From contig JAVBTC010000032.1 of the NCBI GenBank assembly GCA_031556405.1, positions 1 to 64,000 of the forward strand: DNA of 64,000 bases. Direction: 5' to 3'. The position numbers and the translations under genes were made by a program. How positions within the stretch are numbered: position 1 is the stretch's first letter; each line of letters starts with the position of its first letter. Positions 20,173-28,121 of the stretch are shown here, one piece after another. The notes beneath the pieces are model-generated. The model saw only the letters and a list, made by a program, of their open reading frames with translations. It searched no databases and was not told where the DNA came from. Source of the DNA: WQZF01 sp031556405. Lineage in GTDB: Bacteria > Pseudomonadota > Gammaproteobacteria > Burkholderiales > Rhodocyclaceae.

Positions 20173-20274
20173 GGTATGTCCCTATTTTATATGGTCCGTC
20201 TTAAATCGTATTTCTGACAAACCGGGCAGGCCGCTCTCTCGCGGCGGCGCCCTGCTGCCGCTGTTCCCATGCCA

Positions 20275-20532
20275 TTACTGGCTTCTTATCTCCGTCCGGC
20301 GCACCAGGGCGAGTACCTCCGCCCAGTGTGGGTTCGTGCATTCCTCCTTGCCGTTGACGAGCGGCCAAAGCTGGTGGTCTTCCATTTCCGCCAGATCGAC
20401 GAAGACTTTCTGCTGTTCCTCGTCCAGATCCTGGAATCCCGTGGCAAGGAATTGTTCCAGGATCAGGTCGAGTTCCAGAAAGGCCCGCCGGGTACAACGC
20501 CAGCGAAGGCGGTTGAAGGCTGCTCGGTCCAT
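20275..20532 (-). CDS. sdhE: FAD assembly factor SdhE (Sdh5/YgfY family)
   Basis: 85 residues from the ATG at 20532. Promotes covalent flavinylation of SdhA. The family signature is present: RLRWRCTRRAFLELDLILEQF (RGMxE-equivalent region, here RRAFLE) at residues 9-29, then LDEEQQKVFVDLAEMEDHQLW at 36-56. It sits 47 bases after sdhB and before gltA, the standard betaproteobacterial position. Confidence 0.93.
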   Translation of the reverse strand: MDRAAFNRLRWRCTRRAFLELDLILEQFLATGFQDLDEEQQKVFVDLAEMEDHQLWPLVNGKEECTNPHWAEVLALVRRTEIRSQ

Positions 20533-20579
20533 CGGCTTCTTGTCTCCTCGTTGTCTCTTCCTTGAAATTCCGCGGAAGC

Positions 20580-21293
20580 TCAAACGAAACGCCGCGTCAT
20601 CATTTCCTTGATCTTGCCGATCGCCAGCGTCGGGTTCAGGCCCTTGGGGCAGACGTCGACACAGTTCATGATCGAGTGGCAACGGAAGAGACGGTACGGG
20701 TCTTCCAGGTTGTCGAGACGTTCGCTGGTCGCCTGGTCGCGGGTATCGGCGAGGAAGCGGTAGGCGTTCAGCAGACCGGCCGGGCCGACGAATTTGTCCG
20801 GATTCCACCAGAACGACGGACAGGAGGTCGAACAGCACGCACACAGGATGCATTCGTAGAGGCCGTTCAGTTCCTCGCGGTCTTCCGGCGATTGCAGACG
20901 CTCGCGTTCCGGCGGCGGGTCGTTGTTGATCAGATACGGCTTGATCGAATGATACTGTTTGAAGAACTGCGTCATGTCGACGATCAGGTCACGGATGACC
21001 GGAAGGCCGGGCAGGGGACGCAGCGTGATGGGCGTTTTCAGGTCCTTGATTTCCGTCAGGCACGCAAGGCCGTTCCTGCCGTTGATGTTCATCGCGTCGG
21101 AGCCGCAGATGCCTTCGCGGCAGGAGCGGCGGAACGCGATCGAATCATCCTTCGCCTTCAGCTTGACCAGCGCGTCGAGCAGCTTGCGGTCGTGATTGTC
21201 GATCTCGACCGAAATGTCCTGCATATAGGGCGCCGCGTCTTTATCCGGGTCGTAGCGGTAAATCTTGAATTGCAAGGTACGGGTGGTCGTCAT
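20580..21293 (-). CDS. sdhB: Succinate dehydrogenase iron-sulfur subunit
   Basis: 237 residues. Carries electrons from SdhA flavin to the quinone site in complex II. The [2Fe-2S] ligands are in SCREGICGSDAMNING (Cys near 58-78), the [4Fe-4S] ligands in CILCACCSTSCP near 147-157, and the [3Fe-4S] motif is CHSIMNCVDVCPKGLNP near 204-220. All expected Cys are present. The start lies 24 bases after sdhA. Confidence 0.98.
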   Translation of the reverse strand: MTTTRTLQFKIYRYDPDKDAAPYMQDISVEIDNHDRKLLDALVKLKAKDDSIAFRRSCREGICGSDAMNINGRNGLACLTEIKDLKTPITLRPLPGLPVIRDLIVDMTQFFKQYHSIKPYLINNDPPPERERLQSPEDREELNGLYECILCACCSTSCPSFWWNPDKFVGPAGLLNAYRFLADTRDQATSERLDNLEDPYRLFRCHSIMNCVDVCPKGLNPTLAIGKIKEMMTRRFV

Positions 21294-21317
21294 CTTCTTT
21301 AACTCCTTCCCGGGCGG

Positions 21318-23093
21318 TCAATAGGAACGCGTTTTCAGCGCGATGGTTTCGACGGAGATCGGCTTCAGGGTCACGGGCTTGTACTGCACCCGGTTACCGT
21401 CGCGGAACCACAGCGAATGTTTCAGCCACTCCTTGTCGTTGCGGCCGTTCGGGAATTCCGGCGTGTCTGGTGCATCGTCGCGCACGTGCGCCCCGCGCGA
21501 TTCCTTGCGCGTGTCCGCGCAGACCATCGTCGCCTTGGCCACTTCGATCAGATTGTCGAGTTCCAGCGCTTCCATGCGCGCGGTGTTCCAGACCTTGGAC
21601 TTATCCTTGATCTCGGTCGCCTGTACCTGCTTCTCGACGTCGAGGATCATGCGCACGCCTTCGTCGAGCTTGTCCTTGAAGCGGAACACGCCGCAGTGGT
21701 TCTGCATCACGCGCTGCAACGCGAGCCGCGTTTCGTGCACGCTGGCGCCGTTCGACTGTTTTTCCAAGCGGTCGAGCCGCGCGAGCGTCTTGTCGATTGC
21801 GTCCTTGGGCAGGTCCTTGTGCGCTTTCGGCATGCTCTTCAGGTCGGCGATCACGCTGTCGCCGGAGGATTTGCCGAAGACGAGCAGGTCGAGCAGCGAG
21901 TTGGTGCCGAGGCGGTTGGCACCGTGCACCGACGCGCAGGCACATTCACCAGCGGCATAGAAGCCGGTGACGATCGTGCCGTTTTCGTCGACCACCTGGC
22001 CTTTGTAGTTGGTCGGGATGCCGCCCATCTGGTAGTGGCAGGTCGGCACGACGGGGATCGGCGCCTTGATCGGGTCGACACCGGCGAACTGGATCGAGAT
22101 CTCGCGGATACCGGGCAGGCGCTTCATGATCGTTTCCGGCGGCAGATGCGTGATGTCGAGCAGCACGTAATCCTTGTGCGGCCCGCAGCCGCGGCCTTCG
22201 TTGATCTCGGTGACCATCGCGCGCGAAACGACATCGCGCGACGCCAGATCCTTGGCGTTGGGGGCGTAGCGTTCCATGAAGCGCTCACCCTTGTCGTTAC
22301 GCAGGATGCCGCCTTCGCCGCGCACCCCTTCGGTGATCAGCACGCCGGCACCGGCGACGCCGGTCGGATGGAATTGCCAGAATTCCATGTCTTCCAGCGG
22401 GATTCCAGCGCGTGCCGCCATGCCGAGGCCGTCGCCGGTATTGATGAAGGCGTTGGTCGAGGAATAGAAAATGCGTCCGGCGCCGCCGGTGGCGAAAACG
22501 ACCGCCTTGGCGTGGAAAATCACGATTTCGCCGGTTTCCAGTTCCAGCGCGGAAACGCCGATGACCTGGCCCGATTCGTCGCGGATCAGGTCGAGTGCCA
22601 TCCATTCGACGAAGAATTGCGTGTTGGCGCGCACGTTGCGCTGGTAAAGCGCGTGCAGCATCGCGTGTCCGGTACGGTCGGCGGCCGCGCAGGCGCGGTG
22701 CACCGGCTTTTCGCCGAAGTTGGACATATGTCCGCCGAACGGGCGCTGATAAATCTTGCCGTTGTCGGTACGGTCGAACGGCATGCCGAAATGCTCGAGT
22801 TCGACGACGACTTCGGGCGCCTGGCGGCACATGAATTCGATTGCGTCCTGGTCGCCGAGCCAGTCGGAACCCTTGACGGTGTCGTACATGTGCCAGAGCC
22901 AATGATCTTCCTCGGTATTGCCGAGCGAGGCGGAAACTCCGCCCTGAGCCGCGACGGTATGCGAGCGCGTCGGGAAAACCTTGGACAGGACGGCCGTTTT
23001 CAGGCCGGCCTCGGATAATTGAATCGCAGAACGCAGCCCGGCGCCGCCGGCGCCGACGATAACCGCGTCGAATTTACGAACCGGAATACTCAC
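21318..23093 (-). CDS. sdhA: Succinate dehydrogenase flavoprotein subunit
   Basis: 591 residues. Oxidises succinate to fumarate at the inner face of the membrane. The N-terminal dinucleotide fold is AVIVGAGGAGLRSAIQL. The covalent-FAD segment is TRSHTVAAQGGVSASLGN, with the His in SHT near residue 45. Substrate and proton-shuttle segments HPTGVAGAGVLITEGVRGEGG and SRAMVTEINEGRG follow, and the protein ends KPISVETIALKTRSY. It abuts sdhD without a gap. Confidence 0.98.
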   Translation of the reverse strand: MSIPVRKFDAVIVGAGGAGLRSAIQLSEAGLKTAVLSKVFPTRSHTVAAQGGVSASLGNTEEDHWLWHMYDTVKGSDWLGDQDAIEFMCRQAPEVVVELEHFGMPFDRTDNGKIYQRPFGGHMSNFGEKPVHRACAAADRTGHAMLHALYQRNVRANTQFFVEWMALDLIRDESGQVIGVSALELETGEIVIFHAKAVVFATGGAGRIFYSSTNAFINTGDGLGMAARAGIPLEDMEFWQFHPTGVAGAGVLITEGVRGEGGILRNDKGERFMERYAPNAKDLASRDVVSRAMVTEINEGRGCGPHKDYVLLDITHLPPETIMKRLPGIREISIQFAGVDPIKAPIPVVPTCHYQMGGIPTNYKGQVVDENGTIVTGFYAAGECACASVHGANRLGTNSLLDLLVFGKSSGDSVIADLKSMPKAHKDLPKDAIDKTLARLDRLEKQSNGASVHETRLALQRVMQNHCGVFRFKDKLDEGVRMILDVEKQVQATEIKDKSKVWNTARMEALELDNLIEVAKATMVCADTRKESRGAHVRDDAPDTPEFPNGRNDKEWLKHSLWFRDGNRVQYKPVTLKPISVETIALKTRSY

Positions 23094-23441
23094 TTATAAC
23101 CTCCCCAGAATCAGCGATACCCAGCCGGTGTATCCCACCAGTACGGCGACCGTCACCAGCATCAGCGTCAGGCGGATGCGCGGGCAATTGACGTAGTCCA
23201 TCCAGATGTCGCGTATGCCGATCCAGGCGTGGTAGAACAGGCTGACGAAAAAGAGAAACGTGGCGAATTTCATCAGGCCGTGGGCGAAAATGGCACGCCA
23301 GGCTTCGAAACCGGCAGGCTGCGCGATGCACAGGATGCCGAGAAAAATCAGGGTATAAAGCGCCATCACGATGGCCGTGCAGCGCTGAATGATCCAATCC
23401 TTGAGGCCGTAGTGCGCCCCGACGACGATACGGTTCAGCAT
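23094..23441 (-). CDS. sdhD: Succinate dehydrogenase membrane anchor subunit D
   Basis: 115 residues from the ATG at 23441. Three membrane helices can be seen (about 16-38, 54-74 and 88-110). The segment LKDWIIQRCTAIVMALYTL carries the Q-Arg region and FHYAW-like YHAWIGIRDIWMDYV carries the haem and quinone-side Asp-Tyr. The start overlaps the sdhC end by seven bases, consistent with translational coupling. Confidence 0.93.
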   Translation of the reverse strand: MLNRIVVGAHYGLKDWIIQRCTAIVMALYTLIFLGILCIAQPAGFEAWRAIFAHGLMKFATFLFFVSLFYHAWIGIRDIWMDYVNCPRIRLTLMLVTVAVLVGYTGWVSLILGRL

Positions 23442-23824
23442 ATGATTTTCACTCCCACGATCAGGGTCAGAACGATACTGACGACAAAGACGATCTTGCT
23501 GCTCAGGCGGGCGTTGGGCAGGTCGATGCCGACGTGGGCATCGAGCAGCAGGAAACGGATGCCGGCACAGAAATGGTGCATGTAAAGCCAGAGCAGGCCG
23601 AACAGAACGATCTTGACCAGAACGTTGTTCATGCACTCCTGCACTGCGGCATAGGTTTCGGCCGAGGTCAGGCTCATCTGGAAAAGCCAGAGAAGCACCG
23701 GCAAGAGAAGGAAAATCACGCCCCCGCTGATACGATGCAAGATGGACAGAATCGCCGGCAGCGGCTGCCGGATCACCATCAGATTGAGATGCTTCGGGCG
23801 CTTTTTAATCGCAGTTTCCGCCAT
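23435..23824 (-). CDS. sdhC: Succinate dehydrogenase cytochrome b556 subunit
   Basis: 129 residues from the ATG at 23824, which has AAGGA eight bases upstream; a second ATG at 23833 lies inside that site. It has the SdhC signature RPKHLNLMVIRQPLPAILSI followed by HRISGGVIFLLLP, where the Arg and Ser take part in quinone binding. The haem ligand His is in HHFCAGIRFLLLDAH. Three membrane helices are predicted. It is the first gene of sdhCDAB-sdhE-gltA. Confidence 0.95.
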   Translation of the reverse strand: MAETAIKKRPKHLNLMVIRQPLPAILSILHRISGGVIFLLLPVLLWLFQMSLTSAETYAAVQECMNNVLVKIVLFGLLWLYMHHFCAGIRFLLLDAHVGIDLPNARLSSKIVFVVSIVLTLIVGVKIIC

Positions 23825-23986
23825 GAATATCATCCTTTTTAGGTTGAATGTTGTAATAGAGCATTTCTCGATCGAGCTGTCCCGGCGTTACGGCCCTCTT
23901 GCTGTGCTACTACTTGTACTGCTGCCTGTATGGGCCACGCCTTGGTACAACTCAATCGCGGAGCGCTCCAGATGCCAGAACATCCT

Positions 23987-24025
23987 CCGGCGGGAAAAAC
24001 CGCCGGGCAGAACTAAAAATTATAA
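23987..24025 (-). promoter_or_regulatory. sdh leader start: -10 box and 5' hairpin
   Basis: On the minus strand TATAAT (24025-24020) has no good -35 box, as expected for an activator-dependent promoter. Just downstream, CCGGCGG and CCGCCGG form a strong stem around TTTTTC (24007-23987). A start near 24013 would give a leader of about 190 bases with this hairpin at its 5' end. It is not followed by a T-run, so it is not a terminator of the GntR gene. Confidence 0.45.
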
Positions 24026-24071
24026 CCGTAACTCTCCCTTGAGTTTATGGCATTGCCGGGAAGCCTCCCTT

Positions 24072-24803
24072 TCAGCTCAATTCATTATGATAATGATGTT
24101 TTCGCGTCGAGTAGAACCCGCGCCGCCATTCGACCGGTTTATTGCCATAGGTGAAGGCGACGCGCTCAACGAGCAGCAGCGGCGAGCCTTCTTCCACTTT
24201 CAGATGTTGCGCCGCGATGCCTTCGGCGGCGATGGCGAACAGCCGTTCGTCGGCACGGATCATTCGTACGCCATATTTGCTCTCGAAAAGGCTGTAGAGC
24301 GATTTGTCGCTTTCTTTCAGTATTTCCTGCGAAAGATCCGGGAAAAGGTCGCCCGGCAAATAGATTTCGTCGAATACCACCGGTTCTTCGCCGAAGCACA
24401 GCAGGCGGCGCACGATAATGATTGCGGCGCCCTGTTCCAGCCCCAGTACCTGCGCCACGTCGGCACCCGCCCGGGCGCGGCCGCACTCCAGAGGAATGCT
24501 GTGCGAAAGAGGCAATTCTCCTTCGTTCGCGGCAAGGCGCAGAAAACGGAAAAAAGAGTGGGGGTCGTTATGCGTGGCGACGAAGGTTCCCTTTCCCTGC
24601 CGCCGCACGAGCAGATTTTCCGCGGCCATTTCGTCGACCGCCTTGCGCACCGTTCCCTGGCTGACGCCGAAGCGCAGCGCCAGATCGGCTTCGCTCGGGA
24701 TCGCGTCGCCCGGCCGCCATTCTCCGGAGGCCAACTGTTCCATGATCAAATTCTTGATCTGCCGGTACAGCGGGCTGAAAGTGGGCGAAGAAGAGAGGCT
24801 CAC
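24072..24803 (-). CDS. GntR family regulator (HutC/UTRA type)
   Basis: 243 residues with a GTG start. Residues 10-75 form a winged helix (PLYRQIKNLIMEQLASGEW, then IPSEADLALRFGVSQGTVRK). Residues about 95-238 form a UTRA ligand domain (VRRLLCFGEEPVVFDEIYLP, then VERVAFTYGNKPVEWRRGFY). The position between divergent mdh and sdhC is conserved in betaproteobacteria, so a role in controlling TCA genes is a reasonable inference; the ligand is unknown. The start lacks a Shine-Dalgarno sequence, so the level may be low. Confidence 0.92.
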   Translation of the reverse strand: MSLSSSPTFSPLYRQIKNLIMEQLASGEWRPGDAIPSEADLALRFGVSQGTVRKAVDEMAAENLLVRRQGKGTFVATHNDPHSFFRFLRLAANEGELPLSHSIPLECGRARAGADVAQVLGLEQGAAIIIVRRLLCFGEEPVVFDEIYLPGDLFPDLSQEILKESDKSLYSLFESKYGVRMIRADERLFAIAAEGIAAQHLKVEEGSPLLLVERVAFTYGNKPVEWRRGFYSTRKHHYHNELS

Positions 24804-24889
24804 GGGTGGAAAAGGGAAAGAAGGTAAAAAGAGGAATGGGTCACGGGGTGGGATTTCATCATAAAAAAAATCGGACGTCTATCCTTAGA

Positions 24890-24906
24890 TTTATATCTTA
24901 TATAAA
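24890..24906. promoter_or_regulatory. Palindrome upstream of the mdh promoter
   Basis: TTTATATCTTATATAAA is a perfect 7-3-7 inverted repeat. It ends 15 bases before the mdh -35 box and 87 bases before the GntR start. It is a candidate operator for the GntR protein encoded beside it; AT-rich GntR operators of similar size exist, but this is inference. Confidence 0.4.
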
Positions 24907-24921
24907 ACAATTGTTGAAGCA

Positions 24922-24950
24922 TTGACAGTGCCTTTTCCCCCTTCTATGAT
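24922..24950 (+). promoter_or_regulatory. Sigma-70 promoter of mdh
   Basis: TTGACA at 24922-24927 and TATGAT at 24945-24950 are 17 bases apart, close to ideal. A start near 24957 gives an mdh leader of about 215 bases. The rest of the 368-bp spacer 24804-25171 shows no gene. Confidence 0.75.
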
Positions 24951-25171
24951 CTTTCGCTTGTTTTCTTCGCCGGGTTTTATCGCAGTTTTTTGCTTTTCGG
25001 CGTTCGCGTGTTTCGTCGTATTCCACGCGCGGAATCGGATCGGAATGCCGGTCTTCGGATTGCACCAAGGTATTTCCAGAAGCACATCCGGGAGGACGGT
25101 TTCCATTCTCCGACTGTTCCGGCTGTTCGTGCCCGGTCTTTTTTACTCAAACTCTCAACAGGAGCCGCACT

Positions 25172-26158
25172 ATGTCTAAAGCCCCCATGCGTGTCGCCGT
25201 CACCGGCGCCGCAGGTCAAATCGGTTACAGCCTGCTGTTTCGTATCGCTTCCGGCGAAATGCTCGGCAAGGATCAGCCCGTCATTCTGCAACTGCTCGAT
25301 CTGCCGCAGGCGCAACAGGCGGTTCAGGGCGTGATGATGGAACTCGACGACTGCGCTTTCCCGCTTCTGGCCGGCATGCTTGCCAGCGATGATCCGAACG
25401 TCGCTTTCAAGGATGCCGACTGCTGTCTTCTGGTCGGCGCCCGGCCGCGGTCGAAAGGAATGGAGCGTGCCGATCTGCTGTCGGCCAACGGTGCCATCTT
25501 TACCGTGCAGGGCAAGGCCATTGCCGAGAACGCGAAGGAAAACGTCAAGGTGCTGGTGGTCGGCAATCCCTGCAATACCAATGCGCTGATTGCCGCTTCC
25601 GCCGCGAAGAAGGTCGGACGTACCGATCCTCGCAACTATCACGCCATGTTGCGCCTGGATCATAATCGCGCGCTTTCTCAACTCGCGACGAAGATGGGAC
25701 GCCCGGTTTCGTCGATCAAGAAGATGGTCGTCTGGGGCAATCACAGTCCGAGTATGTACGCCGACTATCGGTTTGCCGATTCCAACGGCGATCCGGTCAA
25801 GTCGCTGGTCAACGACGCGAAGTGGAACAACGATGTTTTCCTGCCGACGGTCGGCAAGCGCGGTGCTGCGATCATTGAGGCTCGTGGGTTGTCCTCCGCT
25901 GCTTCCGCCGCCAATGCCGCAATCGACCACATGCACGACTGGGTGCTTGGTTCGAGCGACTGGGTGACGATGGGCATTCCTTCCGATGGTTCCTACGGCA
26001 TCCCTGAGGGTATCGTGTTTGGCATGCCTTGCGAGTGCAAGAACGGCGACTATCAGATTATCCAGGGACTGGAAATTGACGATTACAGCCGCGAAAAAAT
26101 CAACCTCACTTTGAAAGAACTCGAAGAAGAACGCGCCGGCGTTGCCTCGATGCTGTAA
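25172..26158 (+). CDS. mdh: Malate dehydrogenase (NAD)
   Basis: 328 residues, the longer cytosolic-type MDH used by betaproteobacteria. Reversibly oxidises malate to oxaloacetate. The NAD fold is VAVTGAAGQIGYSLLFRIASG at residues 7-27. The mobile-loop Arg residues are in GARPRSKGMERADLL near 90-104, and catalytic Asp/His are in LDHNRA near 162 and VWGNHSPSMYAD near 189. CAGGAG seven bases upstream of ATG supports the start. It is transcribed away from the GntR-sdh operon. Confidence 0.98.
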   Translation: MSKAPMRVAVTGAAGQIGYSLLFRIASGEMLGKDQPVILQLLDLPQAQQAVQGVMMELDDCAFPLLAGMLASDDPNVAFKDADCCLLVGARPRSKGMERADLLSANGAIFTVQGKAIAENAKENVKVLVVGNPCNTNALIAASAAKKVGRTDPRNYHAMLRLDHNRALSQLATKMGRPVSSIKKMVVWGNHSPSMYADYRFADSNGDPVKSLVNDAKWNNDVFLPTVGKRGAAIIEARGLSSAASAANAAIDHMHDWVLGSSDWVTMGIPSDGSYGIPEGIVFGMPCECKNGDYQIIQGLEIDDYSREKINLTLKELEEERAGVASML

Positions 26159-26184
26159 TTTTTGCCGTACCGCGCCGTACCGAT

Positions 26185-26220
26185 AAAAAAGCCGCGAGAA
26201 ACGAATCTCGCGGCTTTTTT
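26185..26220 (+). terminator. Intrinsic terminator of mdh
   Basis: AGCCGCGAGA and TCTCGCGGCT form a stem around AACGAA with A-run and T-run flanks; it starts 27 bases after the mdh stop. The flanking A-run makes it usable in both directions. Confidence 0.85.
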
Positions 26221-26254
26221 ATGTTCATTCTTCCCATTTCGGATGGGACGATGC

Positions 26255-26288
26255 AAAAAGGGCGACCGTTACTGACCGATCGCCCTTT
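26255..26288 (-). terminator. Probable terminator of the phasin gene at 26336
   Basis: On the minus strand AAAGGGCGA pairs with TCGCCCTTT around a 14-base loop, followed by T residues and TGC. It lies 48 bases after the phasin stop. Confidence 0.6.
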
Positions 26289-26297
26289 GTGATGCTC

Positions 26298-26322
26298 CCT
26301 GTTATTCGGAAAGAATAACAGG
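26298..26322. repeat. Perfect hairpin behind the phasin gene
   Basis: CCTGTTATT and AATAACAGG form a perfect 9-bp stem around CGGAAAG, 13 bases after the phasin stop on the minus strand. With the next hairpin (26255) it makes a tandem 3' structure that could stabilise the mRNA end. Confidence 0.55.
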
Positions 26323-26335
26323 CGTATTATTTCTT

Positions 26336-26890
26336 TTACTTCTTGCCACGCGGTGCGGCGGAAGATACCGCTTTCGTGGTGGCACTGCTGGCGGCCTGGA
26401 TATTGGCTTCAGTGATTTCGGCCATTTGCCGCGAGATTCCCTGCATTTTTTCGAATGCCTGATTGGTGGCGCTGAGGAGCGATTTCATGGTCGCTGCAAA
26501 AACGTCGCCGCCTACCGGAGCGTTGGCGGAGGTTTTTTCGATGGCACTCGAAGCAGTGCGGGAGAAGTTGCTATAGCTCGATTCCATAACCGTCGTAACT
26601 TCTTTCTGCATCTGTGTCATCAGATCGTAGACGTTACGGGAATATTCCATCATTTTCTGCATGTTCGGATGCGATAGCGGGTTGTTGACGCGGATGAGTT
26701 CCTGCGGATCTTTCGCGTTCATCATTTGCTGCGTACCGGCAACGGAGTTGTTGAACAGTTCGCGAGTGGCGGCGATATTGAGGGCGGCAAGCTGCTCCAT
26801 TCCCTGAAACGCAGTACGCATCAATGAGACCATGACTTCGATGTTGGCCTTCTGGACAGCGGTGAATTGTTCGATGTTCGGGTTCGACAT
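26336..26890 (-). CDS. phaP: Phasin family protein (PHA granule-associated)
   Basis: 184 residues from the ATG at 26890, preceded by GGAGG eight bases upstream. Phasins coat polyhydroxyalkanoate granules. The family pattern is visible: NIEQFTAVQKANIEVMVSLM at the start, AALNIAATRELFNN near 40, then heptad-rich helices and an Ala/Thr-rich tail ending PRGKK. No signal peptide is present. It follows a second phasin gene on the same strand and is separated from it by that gene's terminator, so each is likely an independent unit. Confidence 0.93.
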   Translation of the reverse strand: MSNPNIEQFTAVQKANIEVMVSLMRTAFQGMEQLAALNIAATRELFNNSVAGTQQMMNAKDPQELIRVNNPLSHPNMQKMMEYSRNVYDLMTQMQKEVTTVMESSYSNFSRTASSAIEKTSANAPVGGDVFAATMKSLLSATNQAFEKMQGISRQMAEITEANIQAASSATTKAVSSAAPRGKK

Positions 26891-27000
26891 TATTACTTCC
26901 TCCAGTCTGTGTGTCAGATGAAAACAGGGATCTGTGGAGCACAACAACATACTACGATGTTTTGTTACGGAATTGTGTTTCGATGCGCGGCCACTTTTTC

Positions 27001-27029
27001 TAAATACATCATTGGGGTGTTCTTGGCAA
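27001..27029 (-). promoter_or_regulatory. Candidate promoter of the phasin gene at 26336
   Basis: On the minus strand TTGCCA (27029-27024) and TATTTA (27006-27001) are 17 bases apart, between the upstream phasin terminator and this phasin start. No TGC-N3-GCA site is seen near it, in contrast to the neighbouring phasin promoter. Confidence 0.4.
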
Positions 27030-27082
27030 GAGGTAATATTTTCCTGTCGTTTCTCACCCGATCTACATCAGCAAAATTCTTC

Positions 27083-27114
27083 CAAAAAATAAACCCTCGG
27101 TTGGCCCGAGGGTT
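27083..27114 (-). terminator. Intrinsic terminator of the phasin gene at 27135
   Basis: On the minus strand AACCCTCGG and CCGAGGGTT form a stem around GCCAA, followed by TATTTTTTGG; it begins about 20 bases after the stop. Confidence 0.8.
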
Positions 27115-27134
27115 CATTCGCAGTCATCCGGTGA

Positions 27135-27698
27135 TCAACTGGATTTCTTTTTGCCGGTGGAGGCAGCACCGGCGCCGACTGCCTTGACGGTGGCGTTCGT
27201 CGCGGCGGCAACGTTGGCTTCGGCGATTTCGGCAACCTGCTTGGCTGCTTTATTCATGCTGTCGAACGCGGAGTTGGCGGCAGCGATGGCGGACTTGACC
27301 GCGGCGACGGCAACGTCGGAACCGGCGGGAGCGCTCTTGGCGGCTTTGTCGAGCAGGGAAGCGACTTGCTTCTGGAATTCGCCGAACTGGCTTTCAAGCA
27401 GACGGGAGAATTCTTCCTGAGTCTGGGTCGAAATTTCATAAATGCTGCGCGAATAAGCAACGGCCTTTTCGACATTGGGCTGTGCCAGCGAGGCTTGCAG
27501 CGAAAGCGCTTCCTGTACGTCCTTGGCGCCCATCAGCGCTTTCGTGCTGCTGACGCTGTCTTCCAGGAAGGAACGGGCGGTGTTCAGGTTGAGGGCGGCG
27601 ACGCGTTCAGCGGAAGCCAGCGCGGTGTTCGCGAGGGAAAGCAGGGATTCCACGGTGGCTTTGTTGGCGGCGGCGAATTGTTCGGGGGTGGTGAGCAT
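27135..27698 (-). CDS. phaP: Phasin family protein (PHA granule-associated)
   Basis: 187 residues; the ATG at 27698 has AGGAG six bases upstream. The typical phasin_2 layout is present: PEQFAAANKATVESLLSLAN at the start, RVAALNLNTARSFLED near 33, EFSRLLESQFGEFQKQVASL near 95-115, and a low-complexity Ala-rich tail ending GKKKSS. A strong promoter with two flanking TGC-N3-GCA sites lies upstream (27793-27860), which suggests tight control by a PhaR-type repressor. It is similar in layout to the phasin at 26336, so a duplication origin is plausible. Confidence 0.94.
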   Translation of the reverse strand: MLTTPEQFAAANKATVESLLSLANTALASAERVAALNLNTARSFLEDSVSSTKALMGAKDVQEALSLQASLAQPNVEKAVAYSRSIYEISTQTQEEFSRLLESQFGEFQKQVASLLDKAAKSAPAGSDVAVAAVKSAIAAANSAFDSMNKAAKQVAEIAEANVAAATNATVKAVGAGAASTGKKKSS

Positions 27699-27792
27699 TA
27701 CGATCTCCTGAGGATATGGAAATAAGGAATACGTTGTGTTAGAAATTTTCCGGCAATTTTTTCTTGCCGGATGTGTTTTGCTTATCGCATGC

Positions 27793-27801
27793 TGCGATGC
27801 A
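27793..27801. promoter_or_regulatory. PhaR-like site, downstream of the phasin -10 box
   Basis: TGCGATGCA (TGC-N3-GCA) starts about five bases past the expected transcription start of the phasin gene, where a bound repressor would block initiation. Confidence 0.5.
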
Positions 27802-27812
27802 ACAATTTCAAG

Positions 27813-27840
27813 ATTATAGGAACGTCTCGACTGGTGTCAA
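27813..27840 (-). promoter_or_regulatory. Strong sigma-70 promoter of the phasin gene at 27135
   Basis: On the minus strand TTGACA (27840-27835) and TATAAT (27818-27813) are 16 bases apart. Both hexamers match the consensus fully. A start near 27806 gives a leader of about 108 bases. Confidence 0.8.
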
Positions 27841-27849
27841 GCTTTTTTT

Positions 27850-27860
27850 GTGCGTTGCAC
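27850..27860. promoter_or_regulatory. PhaR-like site upstream of the phasin -35 box
   Basis: GTGCGTTGCAC is a TGC-N3-GCA palindrome separated from the -35 box by seven T and two bases. Exactly the same arrangement precedes the candidate small RNA promoter at 38007-38035. The core TGC-N3-GCA is the one described for PhaR repressors of PHA genes in proteobacteria. The spacer 27699-28121 holds these sites, AT-rich sequence and a terminator; no gene is seen. Confidence 0.55.
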
Positions 27861-28052
27861 AAAAAGTACGTTCCTTTTCGAAGAGTGCCGTATTTTCCCT
27901 CTTGGTTCCCAATAGGGAGAAATTTCTTCGGATTTTCTTTTTTTATTCTATTTTCAGTTAAGTTTGTTTTCTTTCATGTATTAACATACAGGAAAGAATT
28001 GTTTTTTATTTGAACGGCATTAAATTATTTTGTTGTGACGCTCCAAAATACC

Positions 28053-28090
28053 AGAGAGGCTGCATCCCGTATTTAGGGGGCAGCCTCTCG
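28053..28090 (-). terminator. Probable terminator of the acyl-CoA dehydrogenase gene
   Basis: GAGAGGCTGC and GCAGCCTCTC form a perfect 10-bp stem with an 18-base loop; on the minus strand TATTTT follows. It begins 32 bases after the stop codon. Confidence 0.65.
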
Positions 28091-28121
28091 CAATGAAACG
28101 AATCGAATAAACGAGTCGAAC

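Noticed and set aside
15979..20217. 1412-codon open frame on the plus strand across sucA and gltA
   Set aside because: It is antisense to two unmistakable enzymes and has the Val/Asp/Arg/Gly-rich composition typical of the complement of GC-rich genes. No domain is recognisable.
24922..25179. 85-codon plus-strand frame in the mdh leader
   Set aside because: It begins at the -35 box of the mdh promoter, so its start codon would not be transcribed, and the product looks random.
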